The notes: a model not told the origin generated them from the sequence alone. Counted from the first letter of the stretch, positions 8,076 through 17,313 are shown. The stretch is DNA of 38,737 nucleotides from Bdellovibrionales bacterium (GCA_020850015.1 JADZFF010000017.1:1-38737); one strand, 5' to 3'. A program made the numbers and translations.

Positions 8076-9209
8076 ATGACTCCCCGCCGGATTCTGGCCG
8101 TAAAGCTGCGCGCAATGGGCGATACGCTGCTCATGACGGCCGCCTTGGACGAACTGCGGCGCGCCTATCCCAGGGCTGAGATTCACGCGCTCGTGACCGA
8201 GGCCTGGGCGCCGCTGCTTTCGGGCCATCCGGCCGTGGATCGAGTCATCACCTATGTCCGACGGAAAAACCCCGCCGCCCGCGCGAAAACACTCGCCAAG
8301 CTCGCACTCGACCTCCGCAGGGGCGCGTATGATTGCGTGGTCTGCTTCCACGCCAGCCCCTCGAGCGCGGCCCTGGCCTTCGCCACTGGCGCCCGTCTTC
8401 GTGCCATTCACTTTCACGGACTCCGGGAAAAAAATCGCTATTCCACGGTTATCATTCCCGGGAAGGGCGTGGTGAAACCCGCCGTTGAGCGGGACATGGA
8501 TGCCGTGAGAGCCCTGGGTCTCGAGATCCCTGAAGGAAGGCTTCCCAGAATCGTCCTCACCGCGGCGGAACGCGATGCGGGGGCAGAGCGGCTCGAGCGC
8601 CTCGGACTGTCGGACCCGGTGATCGGGCTGTGTCTGGGCGCGAGCCGCCCCACCAAACGCTGGCCCCTGGAACGCTTCGCGGAGCTCGCGATCTCCTGGG
8701 CGCGAGAAACAGGCGGGAGCGCCCTCGCGATCGTATCGCCGGACGAGCTCGAGCTTTGGAGAAAACTCGAGAGCGCTGTGGTGGCGGCCACGAGCGGCCC
8801 CGACGCCGCCCTGAGAACCCAGGTGAATCTGCTAGAACCTCGACCCGTCCGCGAGCTCGCGGCGGTGCTGTCGCAGCTTGCCGTCGTGGTGGGGAACGAC
8901 TCCGGTCCCCGACACCTGGCCGTCTCAGTCGGCCGCCCCACGCTCACGCTCTTCGGACCCGAAGACCCGTTGGAGTGGCACCCCTATCCCCGCGACCAGC
9001 ACCCCCTCTTTCACGTACCCCACCTCACTTGCCGTCGCGACGCGCTTCCCGGCTTCCCCCCCTGGTGCGGGCTCGAAATCTGTACAGTGGAACAGCACCG
9101 ATGTATGAGACTGATCGACGTGGGGCCCGTGCTCGCCGAGGCGAAGCGTGTGGTCGGCCCTCTGGCTCGACCGCCCCTCCGCGTCAAGAAAGGATCGACG
9201 CATGCCTGA
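8076..9209 (+). CDS. Glycosyltransferase family 9 (heptosyltransferase-like)
   Basis: GT9 enzymes transfer heptose from ADP-heptose during LPS core assembly at the inner membrane. The N-terminus ILAVKLRAMGDTLLMTAAL is the family's first motif (usually RxxxxGDxLL), and the C-terminal GNDSGPRHLAVSVGRPTLTLFG (from about residue 273) is the donor-binding motif. At 377 residues it has the usual length. An unusual cysteine-containing tail (PWCGLEICT...CMRLIDV) matches the WaaF/RfaQ-like C-terminus. The ATG at 8076 opens directly on family sequence. The stop overlaps the next glycosyltransferase by 8 bases. Acceptor specificity cannot be read from sequence. Confidence 0.9.
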   Translation: MTPRRILAVKLRAMGDTLLMTAALDELRRAYPRAEIHALVTEAWAPLLSGHPAVDRVITYVRRKNPAARAKTLAKLALDLRRGAYDCVVCFHASPSSAALAFATGARLRAIHFHGLREKNRYSTVIIPGKGVVKPAVERDMDAVRALGLEIPEGRLPRIVLTAAERDAGAERLERLGLSDPVIGLCLGASRPTKRWPLERFAELAISWARETGGSALAIVSPDELELWRKLESAVVAATSGPDAALRTQVNLLEPRPVRELAAVLSQLAVVVGNDSGPRHLAVSVGRPTLTLFGPEDPLEWHPYPRDQHPLFHVPHLTCRRDALPGFPPWCGLEICTVEQHRCMRLIDVGPVLAEAKRVVGPLARPPLRVKKGSTHA

Positions 9210-11007
9210 GCCTGGCATCATGCCTCGCGTGAGCGGATTCACGCTCGTTCGCAACGGCGTCCAATTCGACTACCCCTTCGAAGAGTCGCTCCGGTCGCTC
9301 CTTCCCCTCGTGGACGAGCTCGTCATCAATGTTGACCCGGGCGACGACACGACGCTCGACCGAATCCGTTCCTTCGCCACTGAGGCCGGAAACAGCCCCG
9401 ACGGCGCGCCCCGCGTGAAGTGGTTCGAAAGCAAATGGCCCCTTCATGATCCCGAGAAGAAGAAGGGCGGACGGATCCTCGCCGAGCAGACCAATCTCGC
9501 GCTCGATCGCTGCACGGGGGAATGGTGCATCTACCTGCAGGCCGACGAGGTTTTCCATGAGCGCGATCGAGCCCTGATCCGCGAAGCGCTGCGCGAGTCG
9601 CACGGCCGACCGGCGATCGAGGGCCTGCTCTTCGAGTACGTGCATCTTTACGGTTCGTTCGACGTCGTGCAAAACTCGCGAAGCGCGTACAGGCGCGAGG
9701 TCCGTTGCATTCGCAGGAGCTCCGGAGCCCGCAGCGTGGGAGACGCTCAAAGCTTCAGGAAGGCGGATGGAACCAAGCTCCGAGTGGCCGCGTGCGGAGC
9801 CCGTGTTTTCCATTACGGCTGGGTCCGCACTCCGGAGGCCATGAAATCCAAGACCACCTTCATGGACACGCTTTACCACGGCGATTACGAGAATGGCGCC
9901 ACCGAGCCGCACACGGGCGACAACTACCGCTACAAGCGCTTCTGGGGGCTTGAGCCTTACGCGGGCGATCACCCTGCCATCATGGCCGACCGAATCCGCT
10001 CCAGAGGATGGAAGTGGGATCTGCGGGGATCACCCTTGGCCTGGGTCCCCTCCGACCTCGTGAAACGCGCGCTCGATCTCGTGGAACGCGCCACGGGTTG
10101 GCGGCCTTTCGAATACCGCAGCTACCGGCTCGCGGATCGAAGCAGGCTCGGACTCTGGGCCGCGCCCCGGGCGAAGTGCCCGAACCCAGACGCCCCCGCG
10201 GCCTCCATCATCGTCTGTACCTACGAGATGCCCTGGCACCTCGAGCGCGTTTTCGCCGGGCTCGAACGGCAGAGTACGGGCGACTTCGAAGTGGTGATCT
10301 GTGATGACGGCTCGGGTGCTCCGACGTCGAAGGTGATCGCGGAGTTCACGGAGCGTATGCGGGGTGAGCTCCGCGTGGAACGCTGCTGGCAGGTGAACCA
10401 GGGCTATCGGCGCGCGCGGATCCTGAACGAGGGCATGCGCCGCTCGCGGGGGCGCACGCTCGTCTTCATAGACGGCGACTGCGTTCCGCAACGGCATTTC
10501 GTTCGCGACCACATCGAACGGCAGGAGTCCGGGCGTTACCTGGCGGGGCGACGCGTGGAGTGCGGCCCGAGGTTCACGGACGCTCTCAGCGCCACCGAAA
10601 TCCGGAGCGGCATGCTCGACCGCCCCTCCCTTCGATTCCTCGCGAGCATCTGGCGCAAGGACAGCGAGTACCTCAACCGCACCATCCGGATAACCGGAGG
10701 CTGGCTCCGGAGAATCCTAGGCATGGAGCGCGTGGTGGACCTGAAGGGCTGCAATTTCTCCGCTTCGCGAGTCGATCTCTTCAAGATCAACGGTTATGAC
10801 GAGGCTTTCATTGGGTACGGCCGCGAGGACGGCGACGTCGAGCTCAGGATGAAAAACCTCGGGCTCCGGATCAAGTCGCTGAAGGGCCTCGCGCTGCAGT
10901 ACCACCTTTGGCATCCACGCCGCGCCTTCACCCCGGCGAACGACGCGCGCATGAGCGAAACCGAAAGCACGAAACGCGTGCGCTGCGAGCGAGGGGTTGA
11001 CGCCTAA
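9202..11007 (+). CDS. Two-domain GT2 glycosyltransferase
   Basis: The 601-residue product carries two family 2 glycosyltransferase modules. The first (about 1-260) has a GT2-like start (SGFTLVRNG), a VDELVINVDPGDD segment and QADE as the DxD-like site. The second (from about 330) has ASIIVCTYEMPWHLERV, ICDDGSGA, FIDGDC as the DxD site, and a galactosyltransferase-like C-terminal portion (NGYDEAFIGYGREDGDVELR). Two active centres suggest two consecutive sugar transfers by one polypeptide, probably in LPS core or a surface glycan. ATG at 9202 has AAAGGA upstream; an in-frame GTG at 9148 would overlap the preceding gene by 62 bases and is not favoured. Confidence 0.88.
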   Translation: MPEPGIMPRVSGFTLVRNGVQFDYPFEESLRSLLPLVDELVINVDPGDDTTLDRIRSFATEAGNSPDGAPRVKWFESKWPLHDPEKKKGGRILAEQTNLALDRCTGEWCIYLQADEVFHERDRALIREALRESHGRPAIEGLLFEYVHLYGSFDVVQNSRSAYRREVRCIRRSSGARSVGDAQSFRKADGTKLRVAACGARVFHYGWVRTPEAMKSKTTFMDTLYHGDYENGATEPHTGDNYRYKRFWGLEPYAGDHPAIMADRIRSRGWKWDLRGSPLAWVPSDLVKRALDLVERATGWRPFEYRSYRLADRSRLGLWAAPRAKCPNPDAPAASIIVCTYEMPWHLERVFAGLERQSTGDFEVVICDDGSGAPTSKVIAEFTERMRGELRVERCWQVNQGYRRARILNEGMRRSRGRTLVFIDGDCVPQRHFVRDHIERQESGRYLAGRRVECGPRFTDALSATEIRSGMLDRPSLRFLASIWRKDSEYLNRTIRITGGWLRRILGMERVVDLKGCNFSASRVDLFKINGYDEAFIGYGREDGDVELRMKNLGLRIKSLKGLALQYHLWHPRRAFTPANDARMSETESTKRVRCERGVDA

Positions 11008-11017
11008 CGCTTGCGCC

Positions 11018-11887
11018 CTAGGGCGCGAGACTGAGCACGTGCGACACGCTTCCTGCGCGTCCGTCTCGAACCACGGCCACGACCACCAGATTTCTGGTGG
11101 TCGATGGGCTCTTGGGAGGACTGTAGGCCGCCGGGGCGCTCCCCAACGTAACCGAGGGCGCCACCTCGCCCTCCGAGACGAACCATGCGATCTCGAGCGA
11201 CTCGGTCTTGTTCTCGCTTCCGCCAGAGGCCGTCTGGTCTGCGTAACTCTCCTTGGATCCGGCAGTCCAGGCCGCCGCGAAGTCGGCGTCATCCTCGGGT
11301 TTCGTGGCCACCACGGCGCCGTCCACGGTGATCTCCGAGCCCCCGGTCAGCGTAGGATTCTGATTTTTAGTGGCCCGCGACGACACCAGGATCCTGCGAA
11401 ACGCGCGAGACTCCGTGCCGTCCGCTGCCGCTACCGCAAAAGTCACCAGGTAGGGCACGCCATTGTTCTGCTCGGCGGCCGTGCGCCCCGCGAAAATCAC
11501 TCCGGCGATGGGTACGGTGGCTGTGAAAGTGGAGGTGAGGAGGCCGGTGTAATCCGGAGCTGCGAGCCCGGTAACCGCGGTCCCCGCCGCCGCTAGCTCA
11601 ACACGCGTGGCGGAACCCTCGCAGTTGGGTTCCGCTCCAAAACCCACACCGGGATCCAGGCAGCCGTCGGCCGAAAAGGTCAGCGCGCGCCCTTCGCCGT
11701 CGAAGTCGGATACCAGAGGAGTGAGGGTAACGGTGTCGCCTGGCGCAACCTCCGGAGCACTCGAGTGTAGGGCGAGCACCCGCAGGCCTCCGAGCTCGTA
11801 GCGCTTGGGGAGATTGTCGTCCCCACAGCCCGTAAGGACCGGCGCCAGGATAGCCAAGAGCGTTCCGCAAAGCGCAAACTTGCTCAT
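11018..11887 (-). CDS. Lipoprotein of unknown function at the end of the TonB locus
   Basis: The 289-residue product has a lipobox, LTGC, with Cys21 after a short hydrophobic signal, so it is expected to be lipidated, probably in the outer membrane. The mature part is Ala/Thr/Ser-rich and looks like repeated beta-sandwich (Ig-like) sequence (PEVAPGDTVTLTPLVSDFDGEGRALTFSADGC is the first such unit). Its ATG follows the receptor stop codon with no gap. The position suggests a surface partner of the TonB-dependent receptor, perhaps in ligand capture. No specific family is recognised. Confidence 0.85.
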   Translation of the reverse strand: MSKFALCGTLLAILAPVLTGCGDDNLPKRYELGGLRVLALHSSAPEVAPGDTVTLTPLVSDFDGEGRALTFSADGCLDPGVGFGAEPNCEGSATRVELAAAGTAVTGLAAPDYTGLLTSTFTATVPIAGVIFAGRTAAEQNNGVPYLVTFAVAAADGTESRAFRRILVSSRATKNQNPTLTGGSEITVDGAVVATKPEDDADFAAAWTAGSKESYADQTASGGSENKTESLEIAWFVSEGEVAPSVTLGSAPAAYSPPKSPSTTRNLVVVAVVRDGRAGSVSHVLSLAP

Positions 11888-14116
11888 CTAGAATTCCCCC
11901 TTGATCCCGAGAGTCGGCACCATCGGAAGGCCTTCAACCGCGGTGCGCTCCCTGTAATCGTATGAATAGCTCACGCTCTCAACGTTCCCCTGATTGGTCA
12001 CGTTCTGCACGTCCAGATAGGCCGAGAGAATCCAGGTGTCGAAGATCCACTTCTTGTCGATGCGGAGGTCCACCTGAAAGAAGGGATCCACTCGCTCCGA
12101 GAAGTAGGGGCCTCTCACTGGGATGTGCACGTCGTTGTCGGAGTCATAAATCGAATCCACGACCGGCGTCAGGGGATTTCCGGTAACGTAACGAACGCGC
12201 GCGCTGAATCGCCAGTTTCCCGGGAGGTCGAGCGCGCCCACGAGGTTCACGTTGTGGGTCTGGTCCGACTGCGCGAAAGACTCCGCTCGCTCCTCGCTCC
12301 ACCTCCTGCTCCGCGAGAGCGTATAGGCGAGCCAACCCGAAAAGCGGTCCTGACGATACCGAAGCCAGACTTCACCGCCGAAGGCTCGCCCCCGGCCGTC
12401 GTTCGCGAAGCGCTCAGTGACCGATTGCTCCACGAGCTCGTCGAAATACCGGTAGAACCCCGCGAGCGAAAGCGTCCAGCCGTCCGAAGCGCCCGCTCGG
12501 AAGTCCCGCTCCCATCCTCCCGTGAGGTGCCAGGAGCGCGGCGAGCTCAGATCGGGGTTCCCCGTCTCTTCGTCGGTCTGCTGCTCCTCGGGCGCCTGGA
12601 AGTAGAGGCCCCCCGCGAGCCTCACGGACTCGTGGGGATTGAACAGCCGCCGAACCTCCAGGCGAGGGGAGGCCAGCCACTCCTGGGTCGTAGTGAAATG
12701 GTCCACGCGGGCCGCGGGTACGAGCCTCCATCCCGGTCCCTCGCCCCATTGAAGCTGATTCCTCCAGTAGGCGCCGATCTGGTTGCTCTTGGCGTCCACC
12801 TCCCGTGTTTGCGTTTCCCCGGAACCGAGGGGATTCGACACACCCCCGGCGCTGTACACCACGGGCAGATCCAGCTGCACCTGAGCGCGCGCGTACCGAT
12901 TGTCGAAGCCCCAGGTGCTGGTCCAGGCCTTCGACATCTTTCTCTCCACCTCGCCCCGGGCGGTCATGACGGTGGTCTGAAGCGAAAAGTTGTTCTCCTC
13001 CGTCGAGAAACGGATCCAGTCCTTGCCAAGCCCCAGCGACCAGCGACTCACCGTGCGGCGGGAGTGACGATGCTCGAACTGCGGAATCAGGCGAAAAAAA
13101 CGCGTGCGAGTCACGAAGTCGCCCCGAATCGAGGGGTCTGCGTTGACCGGCGTTTTTAGTACGAACTCCAGGCTGTCGCTCGACCCGACACCCGTGAACC
13201 TGAACCGATCGCGTGAAGTGATCCGGGTGTCGTACACAAGTGTCAAGTCCGAATAGGTGGGGGCGACCGTGAGATCAAAGTCGTCGTTGTCTTCCGCCAC
13301 CAATGCCAGCACCTCACCGATGTAACTCTGGCGCGCCCCAACAAACAGCGAGGACTCCTTGCCCACGGGCCCCTCGATGAAGGCTCCGGCGTTGATGAGA
13401 TCCATGAAGGCCTGCCCGTGCCAGCGCTCGGACCGGGAAGCGCGCGTCCTTACGCCGATGAGTCCTCCCATTGCGCGCCCATACTCCGCGCCATACCCTG
13501 CAGAGAGATACTCCACTGAATCGAGCGACTCAGGAATCATCACCGAGGTGAGCCCACCGAAGTGGAAGATCAGCGGCACCTCGTGACCCTCGATCATGTA
13601 GTTGGTATCCTGCGGGTTGGATCCCTGGATCACCACGCGAGAGCTGAAACCCGAAGGTCGGTTCACCCCGGGCAGATTCTGGACAGCCTTCAGCGGATCA
13701 CCGCCCGAGCCGGGCAACGTGGAGAATTCCTGGTAGCTCAGGGCCTTTCTGGAACCGTCCCGTGTGTCCTGTTTGCCGTAGATGGTGGTCTCTAGCGCCT
13801 GGTAACTCTGCCGCTCCAGGTAAAGGGTGCGCGACCCGCGGCTGGCCTCGGCTTTGTCGGCTTCCTGCAGCCGCTCGTAGCCTGCTGCGTTCACCACCCA
13901 CTCAAACTCGCCCGCCGGAACCTCCGGAAGCCGAAAGGAGCCTGAGGCATCGGTCGTGGCCCGCAGCTTGTGGGGGAGCACGAAGACGTTCACGCCCTCC
14001 AGGGGCTTGCGGGTGCCACGCTCCAGAATCCGGCCCTCGATGGGCAGAGCCACCACCGCAAATAGCGCCCAGGCACCCGCCCCCCAGCTATTTCTCGAGG
14101 ATAAAGCGATATACAT
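11888..14116 (-). CDS. TonB-dependent outer-membrane receptor with regulatory-like N-terminal domain
   Basis: The 742-residue protein has a signal segment, a carboxypeptidase-regulatory-like beta-sandwich domain (about 27-105; GRILERGTRKPLEGVNVFV, AGYERL), a plug domain (about 120-230; LPGVNRPSGFSSRVVIQGSNP, GGLIGVRTR) and a 22-strand-type barrel ending in Phe. The ligand is unknown; nothing points to iron specifically. The ATG at 14116 overlaps the tonB end by 29 bases. It belongs to a leftward operon exbB-exbD-tonB-receptor-lipoprotein, so the receptor has its own energising complex. Confidence 0.93.
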   Translation of the reverse strand: MYIALSSRNSWGAGAWALFAVVALPIEGRILERGTRKPLEGVNVFVLPHKLRATTDASGSFRLPEVPAGEFEWVVNAAGYERLQEADKAEASRGSRTLYLERQSYQALETTIYGKQDTRDGSRKALSYQEFSTLPGSGGDPLKAVQNLPGVNRPSGFSSRVVIQGSNPQDTNYMIEGHEVPLIFHFGGLTSVMIPESLDSVEYLSAGYGAEYGRAMGGLIGVRTRASRSERWHGQAFMDLINAGAFIEGPVGKESSLFVGARQSYIGEVLALVAEDNDDFDLTVAPTYSDLTLVYDTRITSRDRFRFTGVGSSDSLEFVLKTPVNADPSIRGDFVTRTRFFRLIPQFEHRHSRRTVSRWSLGLGKDWIRFSTEENNFSLQTTVMTARGEVERKMSKAWTSTWGFDNRYARAQVQLDLPVVYSAGGVSNPLGSGETQTREVDAKSNQIGAYWRNQLQWGEGPGWRLVPAARVDHFTTTQEWLASPRLEVRRLFNPHESVRLAGGLYFQAPEEQQTDEETGNPDLSSPRSWHLTGGWERDFRAGASDGWTLSLAGFYRYFDELVEQSVTERFANDGRGRAFGGEVWLRYRQDRFSGWLAYTLSRSRRWSEERAESFAQSDQTHNVNLVGALDLPGNWRFSARVRYVTGNPLTPVVDSIYDSDNDVHIPVRGPYFSERVDPFFQVDLRIDKKWIFDTWILSAYLDVQNVTNQGNVESVSYSYDYRERTAVEGLPMVPTLGIKGEF

Positions 14117-14732
14117 ACCGAATCCTCACGGCCACGGGCCTTCCCTCCGCCTCAGCGGGGGCGAACTTGAACTTCAAGATAGCTTCCAAGGCCGCGCGGC
14201 TGAGCTCCTCCAGGGGCCCTTCCACGAGATCCGCCTTTCGTACCTCACCCTTCGCGTCGATGAGGATATCCATCACCACCGCGCCCTCGACGCCCTTCTT
14301 CTTCGCGCCAGGCGGGTAGGGAATCCGAAACTCCCGCAGGGGTCGCGGCATGCTCGAAACCAGGTACTCTTCCACCGGAATCGGCAGCTCCTCTGCATCG
14401 CCGGGTCGGAGCGCGCGATCGTCCTGGGCCTTGGCGAGCGTGTTCCCTTCCTTGATCGCCGCGGCAGACTCAGATTCCGACACCAACGACTTTCGGTTTC
14501 TCCCGAAAACGGCGCGTTTGCTCTCGGGGGTGGCGGGCTTGGGTCGGGCCGTCTCTACGGGGGTCGTAGGACGAGGAACCCCCGCAGGCGCAACGATCGG
14601 TTGCTCGAGAACCTCGAAATCGACTACCCGGCTCTGGCTTCCGAGGAAAAGGATAAGTCCCACCAGAGCCGCTCCGAGCCCGTGAGCAAGACCTGAGATG
14701 GCGAGTGGAGGCCAGGCGGGCCTAGCGCTCAC
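14088..14732 (-). CDS. tonB: TonB-family energy transducer
   Basis: TonB couples the inner-membrane proton gradient to outer-membrane receptors. A single N-terminal membrane anchor lies near residues 9-31, then a proline-rich linker (PRPTTPVETARPKPATPE) and a C-terminal TonB domain (FRIPYPPGAKKKGVEGAVVMDILID, FKFAPAEAEGRPV, VRIRYVYRF). The length of 214 residues is usual. The GTG at 14732 overlaps the exbD end by 11 bases, the same spacing as exbB/exbD; a TTG at 14750 is the alternative, and neither has a strong ribosome-binding site. Confidence 0.9.
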   Translation of the reverse strand: MSARPAWPPLAISGLAHGLGAALVGLILFLGSQSRVVDFEVLEQPIVAPAGVPRPTTPVETARPKPATPESKRAVFGRNRKSLVSESESAAAIKEGNTLAKAQDDRALRPGDAEELPIPVEEYLVSSMPRPLREFRIPYPPGAKKKGVEGAVVMDILIDAKGEVRKADLVEGPLEELSRAALEAILKFKFAPAEAEGRPVAVRIRYVYRFILEK

Positions 14733-15135
14733 GTTGGATCTGGAGTCCAAATCGTTTCATCCCGGCCTGCTGGACCCAATCGATGGCGCGAACGACGTCT
14801 TCGTGCCGAGCATCCCCATCCGCCGCGATCACCGCCTGAACCTCGGGGTCGAGCGCGAGGGTGTCCTTCGCCCTCCGGGTGAGCCCCTCCTGGTCTACGG
14901 GAATGCCGTCGAGCAAAATCTGGCCCGCGCGGTTCACGGCCACTCCGAAAGTGGTGGGCTTCTGCGCATCCGCGCTCACGGATTTCGGGAGGCGGATTCC
15001 CAGCACGTCCTTCATCAGCATCGGCGCCGTAACCATGAAGATCACGAGGAGCACGAGCACGACGTCCACGAAGGGCGTGACGTTGATGGAGGCTATCGGC
15101 CCCCCATGTTCGGCATCGGGAAGCTCAGCGGCCAC
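14722..15135 (-). CDS. exbD: ExbD-type proton-channel subunit
   Basis: ExbD forms the proton-conducting channel with ExbB. The signature SINVTPFVDVVLVLLVIFMVTAP, with the conserved membrane aspartate (VTPFVD), is near the N-terminus and a periplasmic domain follows. Starting at GTG 15135 gives 137 residues, the usual length, and overlaps exbB by 11 bases. A longer in-frame reading from 15225 would place an unrelated extension over exbB and is rejected. The short GGGG upstream is a weak ribosome-binding site, so translation is probably coupled to exbB. Confidence 0.92.
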   Translation of the reverse strand: MAAELPDAEHGGPIASINVTPFVDVVLVLLVIFMVTAPMLMKDVLGIRLPKSVSADAQKPTTFGVAVNRAGQILLDGIPVDQEGLTRRAKDTLALDPEVQAVIAADGDARHEDVVRAIDWVQQAGMKRFGLQIQRER

Positions 15136-15742
15136 GAGTGGCGTCCCCGGAGAAACGGGCCAGATAGAGATCACGAAGCGACTCGCAGTCCCCGAAAAGG
15201 GTCCGCAGGCGCTGGGAGTACACATTGTAGGCCACCACCGCCGGGATCGCCACGAAGAGGCCGGCGGCCGTTGCGATCAGCGCGCCCGAGATTCCGGCCA
15301 TCACCGTATTCATGTTCACCTGAGATTCCCCCAGCGCGGCGAAGGCGCGGATCACCCCGAGCACTGTACCGAACAGTCCGATGAACGGCGCGTTCGACCC
15401 CAGGGTCGCGAGCACGTTCAGCCCCTTCTCGTATCGGGCCCGTTCGCCATGAAGAGCCGCACGCACGCCTCGGTCCACGCGCAGCGGGTCGGCCCCCTCG
15501 ATCTCAAGAGCCGCCTGCACGACGATCGCGGCCGGGCTGGACTTGCCCTTTACCCATGCACGCAGGGAGGCCTGATCCTCGGCGCGGATCTTCTCTCTTG
15601 CCTCATCCAGCTCCGCCTTTGCTGGGCCGGCCGAGAATGCTCGGCGTCGGTCCACCACGATGGCCACTGACCAGACGGAGAGCCCCGCCAGCAGAAGCAG
15701 CATGATTCCTTCGACCCATCCCAAAAGTTGCACGAGCGTCAT
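15125..15742 (-). CDS. exbB: ExbB/MotA/TolQ-family proton-channel subunit
   Basis: ExbB is the pentameric scaffold of the TonB energiser. Three membrane segments are visible (about 6-29, 110-132 and 145-170), with the family region GSNAPFIGLFGTVLGVIRAF and AGISGALIATAAGLFVAIPAV. The length of 205 residues is normal. The ATG at 15742 is the only good start. It is the first gene of the operon; the upstream strand carries GCAGCGCTGC and GATAAT but no clear Fur box. Confidence 0.93.
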   Translation of the reverse strand: MTLVQLLGWVEGIMLLLLAGLSVWSVAIVVDRRRAFSAGPAKAELDEAREKIRAEDQASLRAWVKGKSSPAAIVVQAALEIEGADPLRVDRGVRAALHGERARYEKGLNVLATLGSNAPFIGLFGTVLGVIRAFAALGESQVNMNTVMAGISGALIATAAGLFVAIPAVVAYNVYSQRLRTLFGDCESLRDLYLARFSGDATRGR

Positions 15743-15969
15743 TTGAACGGGAAAGAATAGCGGGTGTTTCGCAGCGCTGCTGTGAAATTATCTTGGACAG
15801 AAGCTGGACGGCGCGCCTCCATCGGACGAATCTTCTCAACTCCCGAGACGCCGATGCTCGTCGGATTCGATGATTCCTCCGGAGCGGCGCGCTAGCGCCG
15901 TGCTCAGTCCTATCCTCGCTGGCACGCCCATTGTAATAACCCTTGGACACTCTTTGGAAAGGAGTCCCT
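15743..15969. other. Divergent intergenic region with short palindromes
   Basis: This 227-base gap separates exbB (left) from a secreted-protein gene (right). It holds GCAGCGCTGC (15771-15780) about 30 bases before the exbB start, flanked by TTTC and a nearby GAAA, and a stem-loop at 15882-15905 (GAGC-GGCGC, loop gcta, GCGCC-gt-GCTC). No consensus promoter pair or open reading frame stands out. These may be operator or mRNA-end structures. Confidence 0.35.
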
Positions 15970-16734
15970 ATGATCGACGCTTCGAAATGGAATTCATCCG
16001 CCCTTTGGTCCGCGATGGTGGCCTGCACTCTGATCGCGGCATCGGCATCCGCGGCGCCGTCTGAGCCCGTGGTGACCAGCCCTGGCCTCATCCCGATCAT
16101 CCCTGATCGGGTCTACGTGCCCAAGGGCTTCGACGACAACGACAACTCCCAGATCGTCCTCACAGGCGACCTGCCGAACACCTGCTACCGCGTGGGGCCG
16201 GAGCAGTTGAACGTCGACCACGAGCGCCGCGAGATCAGGATCACGGATCTTGCCTACTTCTACCCCTACGCTGTCTGCCTCCAGACTCTGGTTCCGTACT
16301 CCAAAGTCATCAACCTGGGGCCGATGCGCGCGGGATCTTACCGAGTGGTATTCGAGGGCGCCCACGGCGCGACTCAGGATTTCGAGGCCCTTCCCGTGGC
16401 TCGGGCCATCACGGCCGATCCGGACGACTTCCTTTACGCCTCGGTCGACGACGCGTTCATAGACTGGGATCCCTCGGGCGCGTCCTACATCGTGATCCGC
16501 GGAGACATCACGAGCACCTGCAATTCACTCAAGGAAGTGCGCGTGCTGCGTGAGCCGGGCGACGTGATCGTCGTTCTGCCCATCGCGCGCCTGGACCAGG
16601 GCCCCGAGTGCTCCGAGATTCATGAGGCCTTCGAGCGTCGGATTCCCCTGGTGGACCCGCCGGAGTCCCGCACCCTGCTGCACGTGCGCAGCCTGCACGG
16701 GCGTTCGATCAACAAGATCATCGGGGGCCGTTAG
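15970..16734 (+). CDS. Secreted cysteine-containing protein of unknown function
   Basis: The 254-residue product has an N-terminal signal peptide (hydrophobic stretch at about 11-26, ending ASASAA near residue 29). The mature part contains two similar blocks, each opening with a short beta-rich region and two cysteines (NTCYRV...YAVCLQ and STCNSL...PECSEI), which suggests a duplicated domain with a disulfide in each. ATG at 15970 has AAGGAG 6 bases upstream; an in-frame ATG at 15943 does not. Its TAG overlaps the stop of the convergent CBS gene. Function unknown. Confidence 0.85.
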   Translation: MIDASKWNSSALWSAMVACTLIAASASAAPSEPVVTSPGLIPIIPDRVYVPKGFDDNDNSQIVLTGDLPNTCYRVGPEQLNVDHERREIRITDLAYFYPYAVCLQTLVPYSKVINLGPMRAGSYRVVFEGAHGATQDFEALPVARAITADPDDFLYASVDDAFIDWDPSGASYIVIRGDITSTCNSLKEVRVLREPGDVIVVLPIARLDQGPECSEIHEAFERRIPLVDPPESRTLLHVRSLHGRSINKIIGGR

Positions 16735-17300
16735 ACCCAGAGCTCGATGGGCGCGTACTGCCAGAGCGCCCGAAGGATATCCGAGGTCGTGAGGATGCCG
16801 ATCATGTGACCGGCCCCGTTCACGGCGGGCAGCGAGTGAATTCGCTCAGTGAGCATGACGCCGGATGCCTCCCGCAAGGGGGTGTCCGGCGTTGCCACGA
16901 GTACGCGAGCAGTCATGTGAGTCTGGACGGGGTCGTATTCGTCGTGCCCCACCCGCGGGAGAAGATCCCGATCCGAGAGCATCCCGGCCAAGGCGCCGCG
17001 CGAGTCCACCACGGGCAGATGCCGGAATCGATGTTTGGCTAGCAATCGCAGCGCCTCTGCCACCGTGGTCTCCAGTTGTACGGTGTGTACGTCGCGGGTC
17101 ATGATATCGGCCACCGTCAGCGCGGGGCCCCGTTTTCGCGGCGAAAGGGCGGCCTTGGCGTACCCCGACTGCGCGGAGGGGGGCAAGGATGCCGAATCAG
17201 GCGCGCGAGCGGGCTGCCCCAACTCATCCTTCAAACGCTCACGAAGCGTCTCTTCGAAGCTGGTACCCAGCACCCCCTGAACGGACCAAATCAGCGGCAT
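16731..17300 (-). CDS. CBS-domain pair protein
   Basis: The 189-residue protein has a short amphipathic and linker N-terminus (1-60), then two CBS repeats: about 62-117 (VADIMTRDVHTV...LPVVD...GMLSDRDLL) and 127-182 (MTARVLVATPDTPL...LPAVN...GILTTSDILRAL). Such pairs bind adenine nucleotides and regulate a partner. The chosen start is ATG at 17300; upstream in-frame sequence overlaps ugd and lacks family character. It lies 13 bases after the ugd stop, so it may sense energy or nucleotide state for the sugar pathway; that link is inference. Confidence 0.85.
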   Translation of the reverse strand: MPLIWSVQGVLGTSFEETLRERLKDELGQPARAPDSASLPPSAQSGYAKAALSPRKRGPALTVADIMTRDVHTVQLETTVAEALRLLAKHRFRHLPVVDSRGALAGMLSDRDLLPRVGHDEYDPVQTHMTARVLVATPDTPLREASGVMLTERIHSLPAVNGAGHMIGILTTSDILRALWQYAPIELWV

Positions 17301-17313
17301 TGCCGATAGGATA

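Noticed and set aside
11013-11026. GCGCCCTAGGGCGC palindrome as a bidirectional terminator
   Set aside because: It is mostly inside the lipoprotein C-terminal codons and has no T-run on either side.
12125-13159. Plus-strand open frame opposite the TonB-dependent receptor
   Set aside because: Receptor motifs, operon order and barrel ending support the minus strand.
15743-15800. Fur-box candidate before exbB
   Set aside because: Only one GATAAT hexamer is seen; the required repeated array is absent.
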